64,000 nucleotides of DNA from Myroides indicus (lineage in GTDB: Bacteria > Bacteroidota > Bacteroidia > Flavobacteriales > Flavobacteriaceae): positions 1 through 64,000 of the forward strand of contig NZ_SOAG01000018.1 in NCBI RefSeq assembly GCF_004364575.1, read 5' to 3'. The notes under the pieces are model-generated. The model ran no database searches. It worked only from the letters and a program-made list of their open reading frames with translations, and was not told where the DNA came from. A program made the translations under genes and the position numbers. Below are positions 8,087-16,776 of the stretch, one piece after another (positions within the stretch are counted from its first letter, which is position 1; each line of letters starts with the position of its first letter).

Positions 8087-9754
8087 TTATATACCTGCTG
8101 GCTTAACAGTTGAAGCAAATTCTACTATTACTGTTGCAGCTGTATCTGTAGTAGCGATTACATTATAGTTTTTTCCAACACCAATTTTTAAAGTTACACT
8201 TGTTCCGGTAACTACCACATCTGTTACAGGAGCTACCATGCCTGTGCCATAATCTAAATTGATAAATAAGATTTTATGAGCATCTTGGTCTAAAGTGATG
8301 CCAGTAGTTCTTGCAGTATTCGCAGTAACAGTAGTTTCAAACTCCCCTTTGTACACATAATAAGTTACCCCGTTGTCCACATAGGTATCGCCAGTGAAAA
8401 CAGAAGTGTTTGAACTGTTAGTGATTACATCACCTAAGACATTTTTGATTTGATTGATTTGCTCTTGCGAAGCATTAATGATCGTATTTACAACAGTCGA
8501 TGAAATATTAATTGCTACTTTATTACCGCTTGCATCAATGGTATAAAAAACATCCGGAGTGTTTACATCACCATCATGATCTCCATAATAAACATTACCT
8601 CCAGCGTTTATAATTTTGCTGATTTCGTTTTTTACATTTTCATTATTCGTGATAGAATTTAAAACGTCGGCTGTTAATGTAATTACGGTAGCTGTGTTAT
8701 CTTCGCTTACATAAGTATATTTAATTTCATCACCTACAGCACCAACTGTTCCTTCTTTTGTTAAAGTAGTTACGGTTTCGTTGTCTCTTACAATTTCACT
8801 GAATGAACTATTATTAACATTGATCCATTGATTAGATGTACTATCCCAAGTTTGAAAAGTAGCTTCACCTGTTGTTTGGTCAATAATAATTCTAGTAACA
8901 CCATCTTGCATTGCATCCTGAGAAATATTTTCAATGTACTCTTGAATTGAATTATATGTGTTTCCACCAACTGTAACTTGGTTATTGGAAACTAATTCGC
9001 TGAAGTTATTTACAACACCACCAATAACATCGATATAATATACACCTGCAGGAAATGTAGTATCTGTCCAAGTATCTACTACTGTTTGATCTGGTACCGT
9101 ACCATTGTTTGCTACCAAATACGTTTCAGAAACGTAATATTGATATTTAGCATTTTTCACCAATAAAGTTTTGCTTTCAGCAGCGGCAATTATTTGCGAA
9201 AAATCATTCGTAATATCCTGTTTTACATAGGTATTTGTCGTATTGTCATAATACACATACGTAATTTTTGCAGGATTTGTCGGTGTACCATCACCCGGTT
9301 CATAAACCATTCCTCCTCCATGAGTAGGTCCATCGTTTGCAGGATCTACTAAATTATTCGAAGGGTAAGCTTCTTTTAACAGCTCTAAAATTTTTGTCAT
9401 ATCCGCACTAGCTGAACCAATTAAGTCTTTTAAATCCGTACCCGAAGCAACGCGTTCCCAAAAAGACGGTCCTGTAGCAGGTATTCTCCAGTAATAAAAT
9501 CCTGGTTTTACGGCAGTGGCTCCTGTACCAGCAGTTTCTGTATTAAAAATTAATAAACTTTGCTCTTTATCGCCTGTAATTGGTGCAAAAACATCTGTTG
9601 ATCTTAAGGCAACACGTGGTATTAAAATACCTTTATCGGTAGCTTCTACATCTAAATAGGCAGATGTTTTTGGTGCATCGGTATTAATACCCACCTGAGC
9701 CTGTGCGAAATATGCTGAACCTAATAAGGCAGCAATTAATGTAATTTTTCTCAT
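8087..9754 (-). CDS. Secreted tandem-duplicated surface protein, copy 2
   Basis: 555-residue secreted protein, paralogue of 6346-8013. Signal peptide MRKITLIAALLGSAYFAQAQ, then VGINTDAPKTSAYLDVEATD and ILIPRVALRSTDVF, then the same Thr/Asn-rich beta region. Over plus-strand 8226 to about 9185 the DNA matches copy 1 at a constant offset of 1735 bp with very few differences, except in a pocket near 8582-8667. The N-terminal linker and the C-terminus (ending EFASTVKPAGI) have diverged. No T9SS sorting domain or enzymatic motif is seen. A long-standing duplication with later gene conversion is the best reading. Role unknown; surface or matrix structural protein is a guess from signal peptide and composition. 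Confidence 0.8.
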   Translation of the reverse strand: MRKITLIAALLGSAYFAQAQVGINTDAPKTSAYLDVEATDKGILIPRVALRSTDVFAPITGDKEQSLLIFNTETAGTGATAVKPGFYYWRIPATGPSFWERVASGTDLKDLIGSASADMTKILELLKEAYPSNNLVDPANDGPTHGGGMVYEPGDGTPTNPAKITYVYYDNTTNTYVKQDITNDFSQIIAAAESKTLLVKNAKYQYYVSETYLVANNGTVPDQTVVDTWTDTTFPAGVYYIDVIGGVVNNFSELVSNNQVTVGGNTYNSIQEYIENISQDAMQDGVTRIIIDQTTGEATFQTWDSTSNQWINVNNSSFSEIVRDNETVTTLTKEGTVGAVGDEIKYTYVSEDNTATVITLTADVLNSITNNENVKNEISKIINAGGNVYYGDHDGDVNTPDVFYTIDASGNKVAINISSTVVNTIINASQEQINQIKNVLGDVITNSSNTSVFTGDTYVDNGVTYYVYKGEFETTVTANTARTTGITLDQDAHKILFINLDYGTGMVAPVTDVVVTGTSVTLKIGVGKNYNVIATTDTAATVIVEFASTVKPAGI

Positions 9755-9910
9755 TTTTCTGTTTTTAGATACCTTAAGATTTCTCTATCGGAGTAATTAA
9801 TAAATCTATTTTTAATTCAATTTTAAATTTTCTATTTTATATTAATAACTATAACACTAGATAAAGAGAGCCAAGCAATCTATCTATAGCATCAATTCTT
9901 CTATTTTTTA

Positions 9911-11191
9911 CTAAAGCGCGGTTACTTGTTCTATTTTTATATATATTTTAGTATCATTTGTTGGATATACCGATCCACCACTCTTAGATGCCAACATCAC
10001 ATAAGCAGTATACATAACATTACTATTATAATCAGTCCAAGTATATCTTCTATACTCAGGTCCACTACCTACTGCGTTATTAATATCTGGATCACCCCAA
10101 AATCCATCAGTGTTATTACCTGTTCCTGAATCCTTCCAACTATTAGCACCACTTGAATTAGTTCCACCCCAAACATTTGCTGGAACAGCCAAATCACTTG
10201 ATGTAAGAACTATAAGTCCACCATAATCAGTTGAATAATTCCAAATTAATGTTTGAGCAGAACCTGTATTATTAAAAAGTTGTACATCTGATCTTCCTCG
10301 TTTAGTAGGATCAGGTGTTGCAATACGTACTCTTACACGATATCTACCATCTGGTGTTGACAATGGAAAAACATAACTATCAGAAATATCATCATAAACA
10401 GCAGAACCCATGGAAGCTAGTACTTTAATATCTGCCGTTGTTTGATTCATAATTCTTGCATCACATTGCTGAGCTGCTGTAAGAAAAGGCACGATAGTAG
10501 AATTAATAGGCAATATCATATCTGATGTATTAACTGGTGTACCTGTTACCGAGAACACTAATTCACCTGCACCATATTCTAATTTACCAGGTCTTAGTAC
10601 AAATGTTAACCCATTAATAGTAATAGGATTACCTTCTGAATAGGCACCTCCGTTACCACCAGAATAACTAATTTTTAAGTTTCCTTCATAAGGTACTCCT
10701 GCTTTCCAAGCAGAGGGAGATAAAACAGCTGAGCTACATGTAATTGAATTAACTTGTGGAGCGATAGAATTGGTACTGTCGATTGACATCCATGTAGAAC
10801 CATTCCAAAAGTAATAACCTTTAGGTAGTGTTGTACCATTGTTGTAAACCATTAAACCAGTAGGTTGACTAGATCCATCACCTCCTTGTATATCCATAGT
10901 GCTACTTGTAAGACTAACTCTTGGAATAAGGATACCTTTATCCGATGCAGCTACATCCAACATTGCATAATCATTTGGAGTGGTACCAATACCCACTGCT
11001 CCAGTACTCTTAATCACAACATCATCTTCAAGTTGTGTTGCTGTAGGCGTTCCTGTATTTGGATTGGTGGTTACTGGAGACGATTTACCATCTAAATGAA
11101 AAACTCCTTGTGGATTAGGTGTATTCACACCTATTTGAGCAAATGCATTAAGCGACAAAATGCTTAAACCTACTAAAATAATTTTTTTCAT
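9911..11191 (-). CDS. Secreted protein with GILIPRV module, third member of the surface block
   Basis: 426-residue secreted protein. Signal peptide MKKIILVGLSILSLNAFAQ, then IGVNTPNPQGVFHLDGK and a module shared in outline with the two downstream proteins (MLDVAASDKGILIPRVSL, GYYFWNGSTW). The rest (about 150-426) is beta-rich and unrelated to them: it contains YSGGNGGAYSEGNPITINGL, a pair of Cys residues (SITCSSAV, AAQQCDAR) and a Trp/Gly-rich tail. No T9SS CTD is visible. It is the first gene of the minus-strand surface block; 156 bp separate it from the next gene. GxYSxG-type segments of this kind occur in many flavobacterial secreted proteins of unknown role. Confidence 0.78.
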   Translation of the reverse strand: MKKIILVGLSILSLNAFAQIGVNTPNPQGVFHLDGKSSPVTTNPNTGTPTATQLEDDVVIKSTGAVGIGTTPNDYAMLDVAASDKGILIPRVSLTSSTMDIQGGDGSSQPTGLMVYNNGTTLPKGYYFWNGSTWMSIDSTNSIAPQVNSITCSSAVLSPSAWKAGVPYEGNLKISYSGGNGGAYSEGNPITINGLTFVLRPGKLEYGAGELVFSVTGTPVNTSDMILPINSTIVPFLTAAQQCDARIMNQTTADIKVLASMGSAVYDDISDSYVFPLSTPDGRYRVRVRIATPDPTKRGRSDVQLFNNTGSAQTLIWNYSTDYGGLIVLTSSDLAVPANVWGGTNSSGANSWKDSGTGNNTDGFWGDPDINNAVGSGPEYRRYTWTDYNSNVMYTAYVMLASKSGGSVYPTNDTKIYIKIEQVTAL

Positions 11192-11717
11192 AGTTTAATC
11201 TTTTTTCAATTTTTATTTTTACATACATACCTAATTATATTGGTGGTAATTTTTCAGCTTTAAAAAACAGTTTGTATTTTTCAAGGAACTTTTATTTTCA
11301 TACACTTTATAATTTGTATTAAGAATATTTCTGAGATTTGTTAATGTATCTCATGCGTCTGCTTTATTAAATATTTTTTTGTTGTTAAAAACCTCTATTA
11401 GTAGTTTGTATCTCTTCAAAAACAACTTTAATAATGTCTATTTAAATGGGGTTTTTAGATACTCGTTTTTGTAATATTTGTACAAAGCAAAAGTCTGTTA
11501 ATAAATTTTAAATAGTTCTTTTCATGCATTTACAAAACAATTACATAAAGAAAAAACGTCTATACAAAATATATACAAGAAAAATAAACACCTATAAATC
11601 AGTTTACTAAACATATATTTCTTCCGTTTTATTCGGTTCTTTCATTTTTTTTCTAAAAAGAAATAACTCTATCTTTATAAATCATGAAAAGTTTTTTAAT
11701 AGCAAGCCTTAATCAAT
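11192..11717. other. 525-bp AT-rich intergenic region
   Basis: No open frame with coding character on either strand. It should hold the promoter of the minus-strand surface gene (start 11191), but no TAnnTTTG match was found within 100 bp of that start. On the plus strand TATCTTTA at 11670-11677 is one base off the -7 consensus and lies 41 bp before the start of the regulator relic. Confidence 0.4.
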
Positions 11718-12352
11718 ATGTTAAAACATTTATTATTCTTCATTTTATTTGTAACTCCAATTTTTATGTTTTGTCAAAGCAATCAGGATAAACAACAACA
11801 AGAAGTTTATGCGCTTTTTTTAGTTACAAATTAGATGATGCTAAAAATTATATTGAAACTAATTTTTCTGCAATCATCAGATGAAAAATCAAGTCAAATT
11901 ATAGGTTATATACATTTCTAAATATTATGAATATGCGAATACGACCAGTAAAAAGCTATCGAAAAATCAAAAAAAATTGCAGAATAAACCCATAATGAAT
12001 TAGACAAAGTTTTTGTGGATATACACATCAAAAACAATAAAGATTTCAACTTAATTACACACTTTAAAAACGAACAGCTTATGGATAAAGATCTAAATAC
12101 CATTCAAAATATTATAAAAGAATTTCATACTAATTTCTTTAAAAAACTGAATGATATTGCAGTGACTAAATTAACTAATCTCGATATAAAATACGCTGCT
12201 TACATTTATATGAATATGGATAATTCGCAAATAGCAAGTATCTCCAACATTGACCCCAAAACAGTTAGCGTAAAAAATACTGTCTAAAATAAAAATCAGG
12301 ACTTACAAAAGACATTAATTTCGATACTTTTGTAAGAAATATATATCCATAA
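11718..12352 (+). pseudogene. Relic of a TPR-HTH regulator, internally deleted and frameshifted
   Basis: Starts with a good signal sequence (ATG at 11718: MLKHLLFFILFVTPIFMFCQ). The frame is lost in a T-run near 11817 and is then patchily readable (LDDAKNYIETNF, SSDEKSSQIIGYIHF, KKAIEKSKKIAE) with several stops. From about 12015 it is open again and nearly matches the C-terminal HTH region of the intact-looking neighbour: FKNEQLMDKDLNTIQNIIKE through IKYAAYIYMNMDNSQ. The HTH is broken by a 1-nt shift near 12270 and a Gln-to-TAA stop; TKDINFDTFVRN then follows. Most of the TPR region, about 1 kb compared with the next gene, is missing. It is clearly a pseudogene, an older paralogue of 12369-13951. 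Confidence 0.75.
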
Positions 12353-12368
12353 TTTAATTAAAAACACT

Positions 12369-13388
12369 TTGAAGAAAAAAACAAAACATATTGCCTTATT
12401 TGTTATTCTCCTTTCTTTACTGGTTAGTTGTGGCAAGAAAAATAATTCCGATACATTATCACCTACACAAATAGATCGTATGCAAAATGAGGCACGTAAT
12501 TTATTTAGTGATAGAAAAGTAAATGAAGCCCTTGAGGGGTATAAAAATGTTGCTCAAAAAGCGCAACAAATAAATTATGATCAAGGTTTATCAAATGCCT
12601 ATATAGGAGTTGCGAATTGCTATTATGAATTATCCAATTCAAACGAAGGAATAAAGTATCTAATCCTTGCAGAAAAACACGCCCAAAACAACCCTGAAAT
12701 ATTAGCTCGAATTAATATGATAAAAGGCTTTATTTTAGTAAATGCTCATTCATATGACGAAGCTGAAAAAAAATTCAAATTAGTAATAGAATATGCGAAT
12801 CAAATTAAAGATCAAAAAACAGCCATAATGCTTATCGACAGAGCTTACATTAATATTGGAAATATTTATCTTGAACTTAAAAAATACGACTTGGCATTAA
12901 CCAACTATTACAAATCTTATACTTCATCAGATATTGTAAATAGATTAGCAAGCGGTATTAATATGGCTGAAATTTTTTTGTTGACCAATAAAATGGATTC
13001 TGCACGAAAATACATAGAAATAGCACAAAACAACACCTATTTAATTCCAGAAAAAAAGTTTCGATCGGCTGTTAATGAAGGTTTAAGAGGGGTGAAAGGT
13101 TTATATTACATTAAAAAAGAAGATTATAGAAAAGCAGTCAATGAATTAAAAAACAATCCTAGTGCTAGTAAAACTACTTTTTACACTACCGAAGAGTTGC
13201 TTGGTATGGCTTATGCAAAACAGCATAAAACAGATAGCGCTTTATTTTATTTAGAAAAAAACATTCATAATAAATTAAACAGTAGGCTAAGTGACCAAAA
13301 CATATATAGCGCTACATATCTTATTTATAATGATGAGAAATTAGCATTACAAAAAAACACGAACAAAAAAGAAAAGTTTATATCTTAA
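12369..13388 (+). CDS. TPR lipoprotein part of a frameshifted TPR-TM-HTH regulator
   Basis: 339 residues from a TTG start, chosen because it gives an immediate lipoprotein signal, MKKKTKHIALFVILLSLLVSC, with Cys in a proper lipobox. It is followed by tetratricopeptide repeats over most of the length (for example NAYIGVANCYYELSNSNEGI and AYINIGNIYLELKKYDLALT). The frame ends just after an A7 run at 13351-13357. In the -1 frame the sequence continues without a stop through a transmembrane segment (LTSISCLLLAYTIYN, around 13398-13440), a coiled coil and a C-terminal HTH (13502-13951). The family normally is one ~530-residue protein: periplasmic TPR sensor, one membrane span, cytoplasmic HTH. One missing A in the A7 run (or in A6 at 13365-13370) explains the break. 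Confidence 0.75.
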   Translation: MKKKTKHIALFVILLSLLVSCGKKNNSDTLSPTQIDRMQNEARNLFSDRKVNEALEGYKNVAQKAQQINYDQGLSNAYIGVANCYYELSNSNEGIKYLILAEKHAQNNPEILARINMIKGFILVNAHSYDEAEKKFKLVIEYANQIKDQKTAIMLIDRAYINIGNIYLELKKYDLALTNYYKSYTSSDIVNRLASGINMAEIFLLTNKMDSARKYIEIAQNNTYLIPEKKFRSAVNEGLRGVKGLYYIKKEDYRKAVNELKNNPSASKTTFYTTEELLGMAYAKQHKTDSALFYLEKNIHNKLNSRLSDQNIYSATYLIYNDEKLALQKNTNKKEKFIS

Positions 13389-13501
13389 TCATTTCTCTTA
13401 CAAGCATCAGTTGCCTACTTTTAGCCTATACAATTTATAACAGGCGAAAACTAAATCAACAACGAACGCAACTTCTTAAGTCTGAAAAAGCACGTTTACA
13501 A

Positions 13502-13951
13502 ATGGAAAAAGAAATTTCAGACTTGAAACAAGAACACTATAAGGAACAATTATTAGCTCAATCAATTCGATTAGATCAAAAGAATAAATTCTTAGATGAG
13601 CTAAAAGAAAATATAAAAAACAATAAAGATTTAAACTTAAATATATACTTTAAAAACGAACAGCTTATTGATAAAGATCTGAATAATATTCAAGATATTA
13701 TAAAAGAAGTTCATCCTAATTTCTTTAAAAAACTGAATGATATTGCAACAACTAAATTAACTAATCTTGATATAAAATATGCTGCTTACATTTATATGAA
13801 TATGGATAATTCGCAAATAGCAATTATCTCCAACGTTGACCCCAAAACCGTTAGCGTAACAAAATACCGTCTAAAACAAAAGTTAGGACTTACAAAAGAC
13901 ATTGATTTGGATACTTTTATAAAAAAACTATGCAGTACTAATTTTTCGTAA
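13502..13951 (+). CDS. Coiled coil and HTH part of the frameshifted TPR-TM-HTH regulator
   Basis: 149 residues counted from the first ATG, but the open frame begins upstream, before the membrane span at about 13398, so this ATG is probably internal. Residues 1-45 are a heptad-like coiled coil (MEKEISDLKQEHYKEQLLAQ). Residues 60-149 are a LuxR/sigma-70-region-4-like HTH: AAYIYMNMDNSQIAIISNVD then PKTVSVTKYRLKQKLGL. This is the DNA-binding end of the regulator whose TPR half is 12369-13388. If the frameshift is real, no membrane-anchored product is made unless slippage restores it; a free HTH fragment could still be translated from the ATG. Nearly identical in this part to the relic at 12015-12352. 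Confidence 0.7.
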   Translation: MEKEISDLKQEHYKEQLLAQSIRLDQKNKFLDELKENIKNNKDLNLNIYFKNEQLIDKDLNNIQDIIKEVHPNFFKKLNDIATTKLTNLDIKYAAYIYMNMDNSQIAIISNVDPKTVSVTKYRLKQKLGLTKDIDLDTFIKKLCSTNFS

Positions 13952-14152
13952 ATACATTCTTTTATTAACATTATATAGATTTTCTAACTCACCACCGTAG
14001 CATTCAAATTAATAAATTTAACAATTGAAATAAGATTACCAAAATTTTCACCCCACTATATACACACTTTTTGTTTATTGCATTTATATCCTTTTATAAT
14101 ATACACCCATATCTAATAAAAGAAAAAATATAAGATAAAACTTACTTTTAAA

Positions 14153-14188
14153 CTCTTTTTACAGAAATCTAAATCTCTGTAAAAAGAG
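14153..14188 (-). terminator. 13-bp perfect hairpin after lpxD
   Basis: CTCTTTTTACAGA at 14153-14165 and TCTGTAAAAAGAG at 14176-14188, with a 10-nt loop, sit 15 bp beyond the lpxD stop; the minus strand continues with a short T-run. The same hairpin could serve plus-strand transcription arriving from the regulator genes. Confidence 0.65.
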
Positions 14189-14202
14189 AAGATTATTAAC
14201 TG

Positions 14203-15210
14203 CTATTGCAGTTTGGTATTATAGTTTTTAACCAATTGTTTTAAAGCAGCCCATTGTCTTAATGTACTTTTTGCTTCTGCTGCCGGGTATCCCAATACCG
14301 TTTTACCGGCTTCAACATCTCCTGTAACGCCCGACCCTGCTCCTACTACTGCACCATCACCTATTGTAACATGATCTTTTATAGATGCACTTCCACCAAT
14401 TACAACAAAATTACCCAAAGTAACTGACCCTGCCAATCCGCTATTTCCTGCCATAATACAATATTTACCCAAAACACAATTATGACCAATTTGTACGAGG
14501 TTATCAATTTTACAGCCATCCCCTATAATTGTAGCACTAAATTTCCCTCTGTCAACACAAGAGTTGGCACCTATTTCAACCTGATTTCCTATAATCACAT
14601 TACCAATTTGCGGAATCTTTACTAAACCCTTTTCAGGAGAAGGGCAAAATCCAAAGCCATCGGCCCCTATTACTGCATTGGGATGTAAAATACAATCCTC
14701 GCCAATCTGACAACGCTCTCTCACGACAGCACCTGACCACAATACAGAATTATTGCCTATTACCGCATCATCAAGTATTGTCACATTTGAATACAGCAGT
14801 ACATTTTCGCCTATAATTACATTTTTGCCAATGTAACAACCTGCTCCTATTTTGGTTCCTTTTCCTATTGTTGCAGTATCATCTACACTTGCCATAGGAT
14901 GTATGGCTAAATCAAACACAGGCATTTTGGGAGCAAAAAATGTTAAAAGCTGAGACATTGCCAAATCTACATTATCTACTTTGATAAAAGCTCTGTCTTT
15001 CCCCGGTAAAATAGAAATATTTTGATTGACAATAGCTACACAAGCTTTTGAGTTCTCCCATAGACGCTCATATTTTTTATTGCCAATAAAAGATATTTGC
15101 CATTCTTCAGCTTTTTCAAGCTGTTCTGCAGCTTTAATTTTTTTTAGAGTACTTCCGACAATTATACCGTTTAATACCTCATTAATTTCGTTCAATGAAT
15201 ATGCTTTCAT
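14203..15210 (-). CDS. lpxD: UDP-3-O-acylglucosamine N-acyltransferase (LpxD-type)
   Basis: 335 residues, the usual LpxD length (about 330-345). It transfers a hydroxyacyl chain from acyl carrier protein to UDP-3-O-acyl-glucosamine, the third step of lipid A synthesis, in the cytoplasm. Residues 1-100 form the N-terminal uridine-binding domain. Residues 104-310 are hexapeptide repeats (IGKGTKIGAGCYIGKNVIIG) forming a left-handed beta helix. VQIGHNC carries the catalytic His (about 243) and NAVIGADGFGF is the conserved segment near the active site. The C-terminal helix is RQWAALKQLVKNY. It is a single gene between a terminator and a 346-bp gap, away from the usual lpxD-lpxC-fabZ-lpxA cluster, so the genome may hold a second copy elsewhere. 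Confidence 0.9.
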   Translation of the reverse strand: MKAYSLNEINEVLNGIIVGSTLKKIKAAEQLEKAEEWQISFIGNKKYERLWENSKACVAIVNQNISILPGKDRAFIKVDNVDLAMSQLLTFFAPKMPVFDLAIHPMASVDDTATIGKGTKIGAGCYIGKNVIIGENVLLYSNVTILDDAVIGNNSVLWSGAVVRERCQIGEDCILHPNAVIGADGFGFCPSPEKGLVKIPQIGNVIIGNQVEIGANSCVDRGKFSATIIGDGCKIDNLVQIGHNCVLGKYCIMAGNSGLAGSVTLGNFVVIGGSASIKDHVTIGDGAVVGAGSGVTGDVEAGKTVLGYPAAEAKSTLRQWAALKQLVKNYNTKLQ

Positions 15211-15556
15211 AAATAAGTTTATGGTTTTGTTTCAATAAGAACGCATATTTACAAAAGATATTACAGATAAAAACGCTAAACAATGATTTTAACTTTTAAA
15301 ATATCTGAAAAAATAAAAAAATTAAAAATAACTCTTTCCCCAATTTGTATTATTCTTGTATTTATTCAGCAACATATTAGAATATAATTACAGTCAAAGC
15401 ATATTTTTTTGGAAATAACTATATTTTTTTAAGAGTCAAAAGACATAAAATATGAAGAAATTATTTAGAACTGATTTTCATTTTTTAACTTCTATATTTC
15501 TTTTCTCTAATAAAAATCACATTGATTTTTTTAATATATGATTTTAAAATAGAGAA
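15211..15556. other. 346-bp AT-rich gap between lpxD and mgsA
   Basis: No supported gene. A 29-codon frame at 15452-15541 on the plus strand (MKKLFRTDFHFL...) has no homology I recognise and is likely chance. The region must contain the lpxD promoter, but no exact TAnnTTTG match was found close to its start. The end of the glycolytic operon (mgsA) is at its right edge. Confidence 0.4.
15508..15532 (-). terminator. AT-rich hairpin downstream of mgsA
   Basis: AAAAATCA (15512-15519) and TGATTTTT (15523-15530) form an 8-bp stem with a 3-nt loop; on the minus strand the stem ends in a T-run. It is weak because it is almost all A/T, but it is placed 27 bp beyond the mgsA stop. Confidence 0.4.
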
Positions 15557-15922
15557 CTACTTTAAATTATTTAGCAATAACTGAGCGGAGGCTTCGTTTG
15601 TTGCTAAAGGCACATTATGTACATCACAAACTCTTAAAAGCATATTGATATCAGGCTCATGAGGATGTTTTCCTAGAGGATCCTTAAAAAAAAGTACCAT
15701 TTGGGTTTTTTCCTCAGCTACTCTTGCCGCTATCTGAGCGTCCCCGCCCAATGGTCCCGATAGCATTCGCTGTACATTAAACCCCTCCTCCTGAGCCATA
15801 CTCCCAGTTGTTCCGGTTGCAATCAAATGTATTTTTTCAGAAGATAATATAGCTCTGTTTTTTTTTATAAAATCGAGCATTTCTCTCTTTTTAGCATCAT
15901 GCGCAATAATTGCTATTTCCAT
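15557..15922 (-). CDS. mgsA: Methylglyoxal synthase
   Basis: 121 residues; bacterial methylglyoxal synthases are 120-155. It converts dihydroxyacetone phosphate to methylglyoxal and phosphate, a bypass that drains triose phosphates when phosphate or lower glycolysis limits. Seen: IAIIAHDAKK with His8, the phosphate-binding TGTTG at 36-40, SGPLGGDAQI with the catalytic Asp at about 61, DPLGKHPHEPD at 81-91 with the family His residues. It is the last gene of the pfkA-gap-kinase operon, 8 bp after the kinase-like gene, so it is probably made with the upper-glycolysis enzymes. Confidence 0.93.
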   Translation of the reverse strand: MEIAIIAHDAKKREMLDFIKKNRAILSSEKIHLIATGTTGSMAQEEGFNVQRMLSGPLGGDAQIAARVAEEKTQMVLFFKDPLGKHPHEPDINMLLRVCDVHNVPLATNEASAQLLLNNLK

Positions 15923-15930
15923 AATCTATT

Positions 15931-16776
15931 TTATTTGTGATATTCAATTAAACCATCTAAAGGTTTTTGAATAATTTTCCCCACTCTTATATTATTATCA
16001 CTTAATATCTTTATAAAATTTTCCTGTAAAAAATAGGCTACAGACCCTACAAAATGCACTTCTGTATCCTTGTATTCAGGATTACTCTTTATATAATAAT
16101 CAACAAAATACTGTATTTGCTTTTCTATCATCTTTTCAAAATACGAATGCTTTCTGTGTTCAATTAAAAAGGGTAAAAAAGAAGCCAAATAAGCATTTGG
16201 GTTTTCCTTTTTGTAAAAGTTATATTTAATAACGTCAGCATCGACATCGTACTTTTTTTTGAACAATTCAGCCAAATTAGCAGGCATTATTTTTAAGAAG
16301 TACTCTTTAACCATTAAGCGACCAAATGCACTTCCGCTGCAATCATCCATAGCCATATACCCCAAAGATTCTATTCGCTGATAGATTCTTTCTCCATCAA
16401 AATAAGAAACATTGGAACCTGTCCCATTGATGCACACAATGCCTCGACTGCCTTTTTTAATCGTGGCATATATTGCTGCATAAGTATCTTCGTGTACGTG
16501 AATATCACTACAATTAACAAAGTAGTTTTTCAAAAATTTGAGGATGATATTTTTTGTTCTGTCTGACCCGCATCCGGAACCATAAAAATAAAGTTGTTTT
16601 ACTTTATGCCGATATTTTAAAATATCCAGAACTGTATTTACCCTTACAAAAATTTCTTCAGGTGTAATGACTTCCGGATTTAATCCCAAACTCGTTACCG
16701 ATGTTAGAACGGTATTGTCTTCATTAAAAAAAATCCAATCTGCTTTAGTAGAACCGCTATCTACGATTATCTTCAT
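15931..16776 (-). CDS. BadF/BadG-type ATPase, N-acetylglucosamine kinase-like
   Basis: 281 residues of the ASKHA (actin-like) kinase fold. Phosphate-1 motif IIVDSGSTKADWIFF at residues 3-17, phosphate-2-like INGTGSNVSYFDG around 115-127, and a conserved GSAFGRL after LGYMAMDDCS. The family includes N-acetylglucosamine kinases and 2-hydroxyacyl-CoA dehydratase activators; no Fe-S cysteine pattern of the activators is visible, so an amino-sugar kinase is more likely. The ATG overlaps the gap stop codon by 1 bp (TAATG), implying translational coupling, and mgsA follows 8 bp later. Proposed role is phosphorylation of N-acetyl-hexosamine feeding glycolysis; substrate is not shown by sequence. Confidence 0.8.
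   Translation of the reverse strand: MKIIVDSGSTKADWIFFNEDNTVLTSVTSLGLNPEVITPEEIFVRVNTVLDILKYRHKVKQLYFYGSGCGSDRTKNIILKFLKNYFVNCSDIHVHEDTYAAIYATIKKGSRGIVCINGTGSNVSYFDGERIYQRIESLGYMAMDDCSGSAFGRLMVKEYFLKIMPANLAELFKKKYDVDADVIKYNFYKKENPNAYLASFLPFLIEHRKHSYFEKMIEKQIQYFVDYYIKSNPEYKDTEVHFVGSVAYFLQENFIKILSDNNIRVGKIIQKPLDGLIEYHK

Noticed and set aside
15452..15541. 29-codon plus-strand frame starting MKKLFRTDFH in the lpxD-mgsA gap
   Set aside because: Very short, no recognisable homology, no promoter match and located across the probable mgsA terminator.
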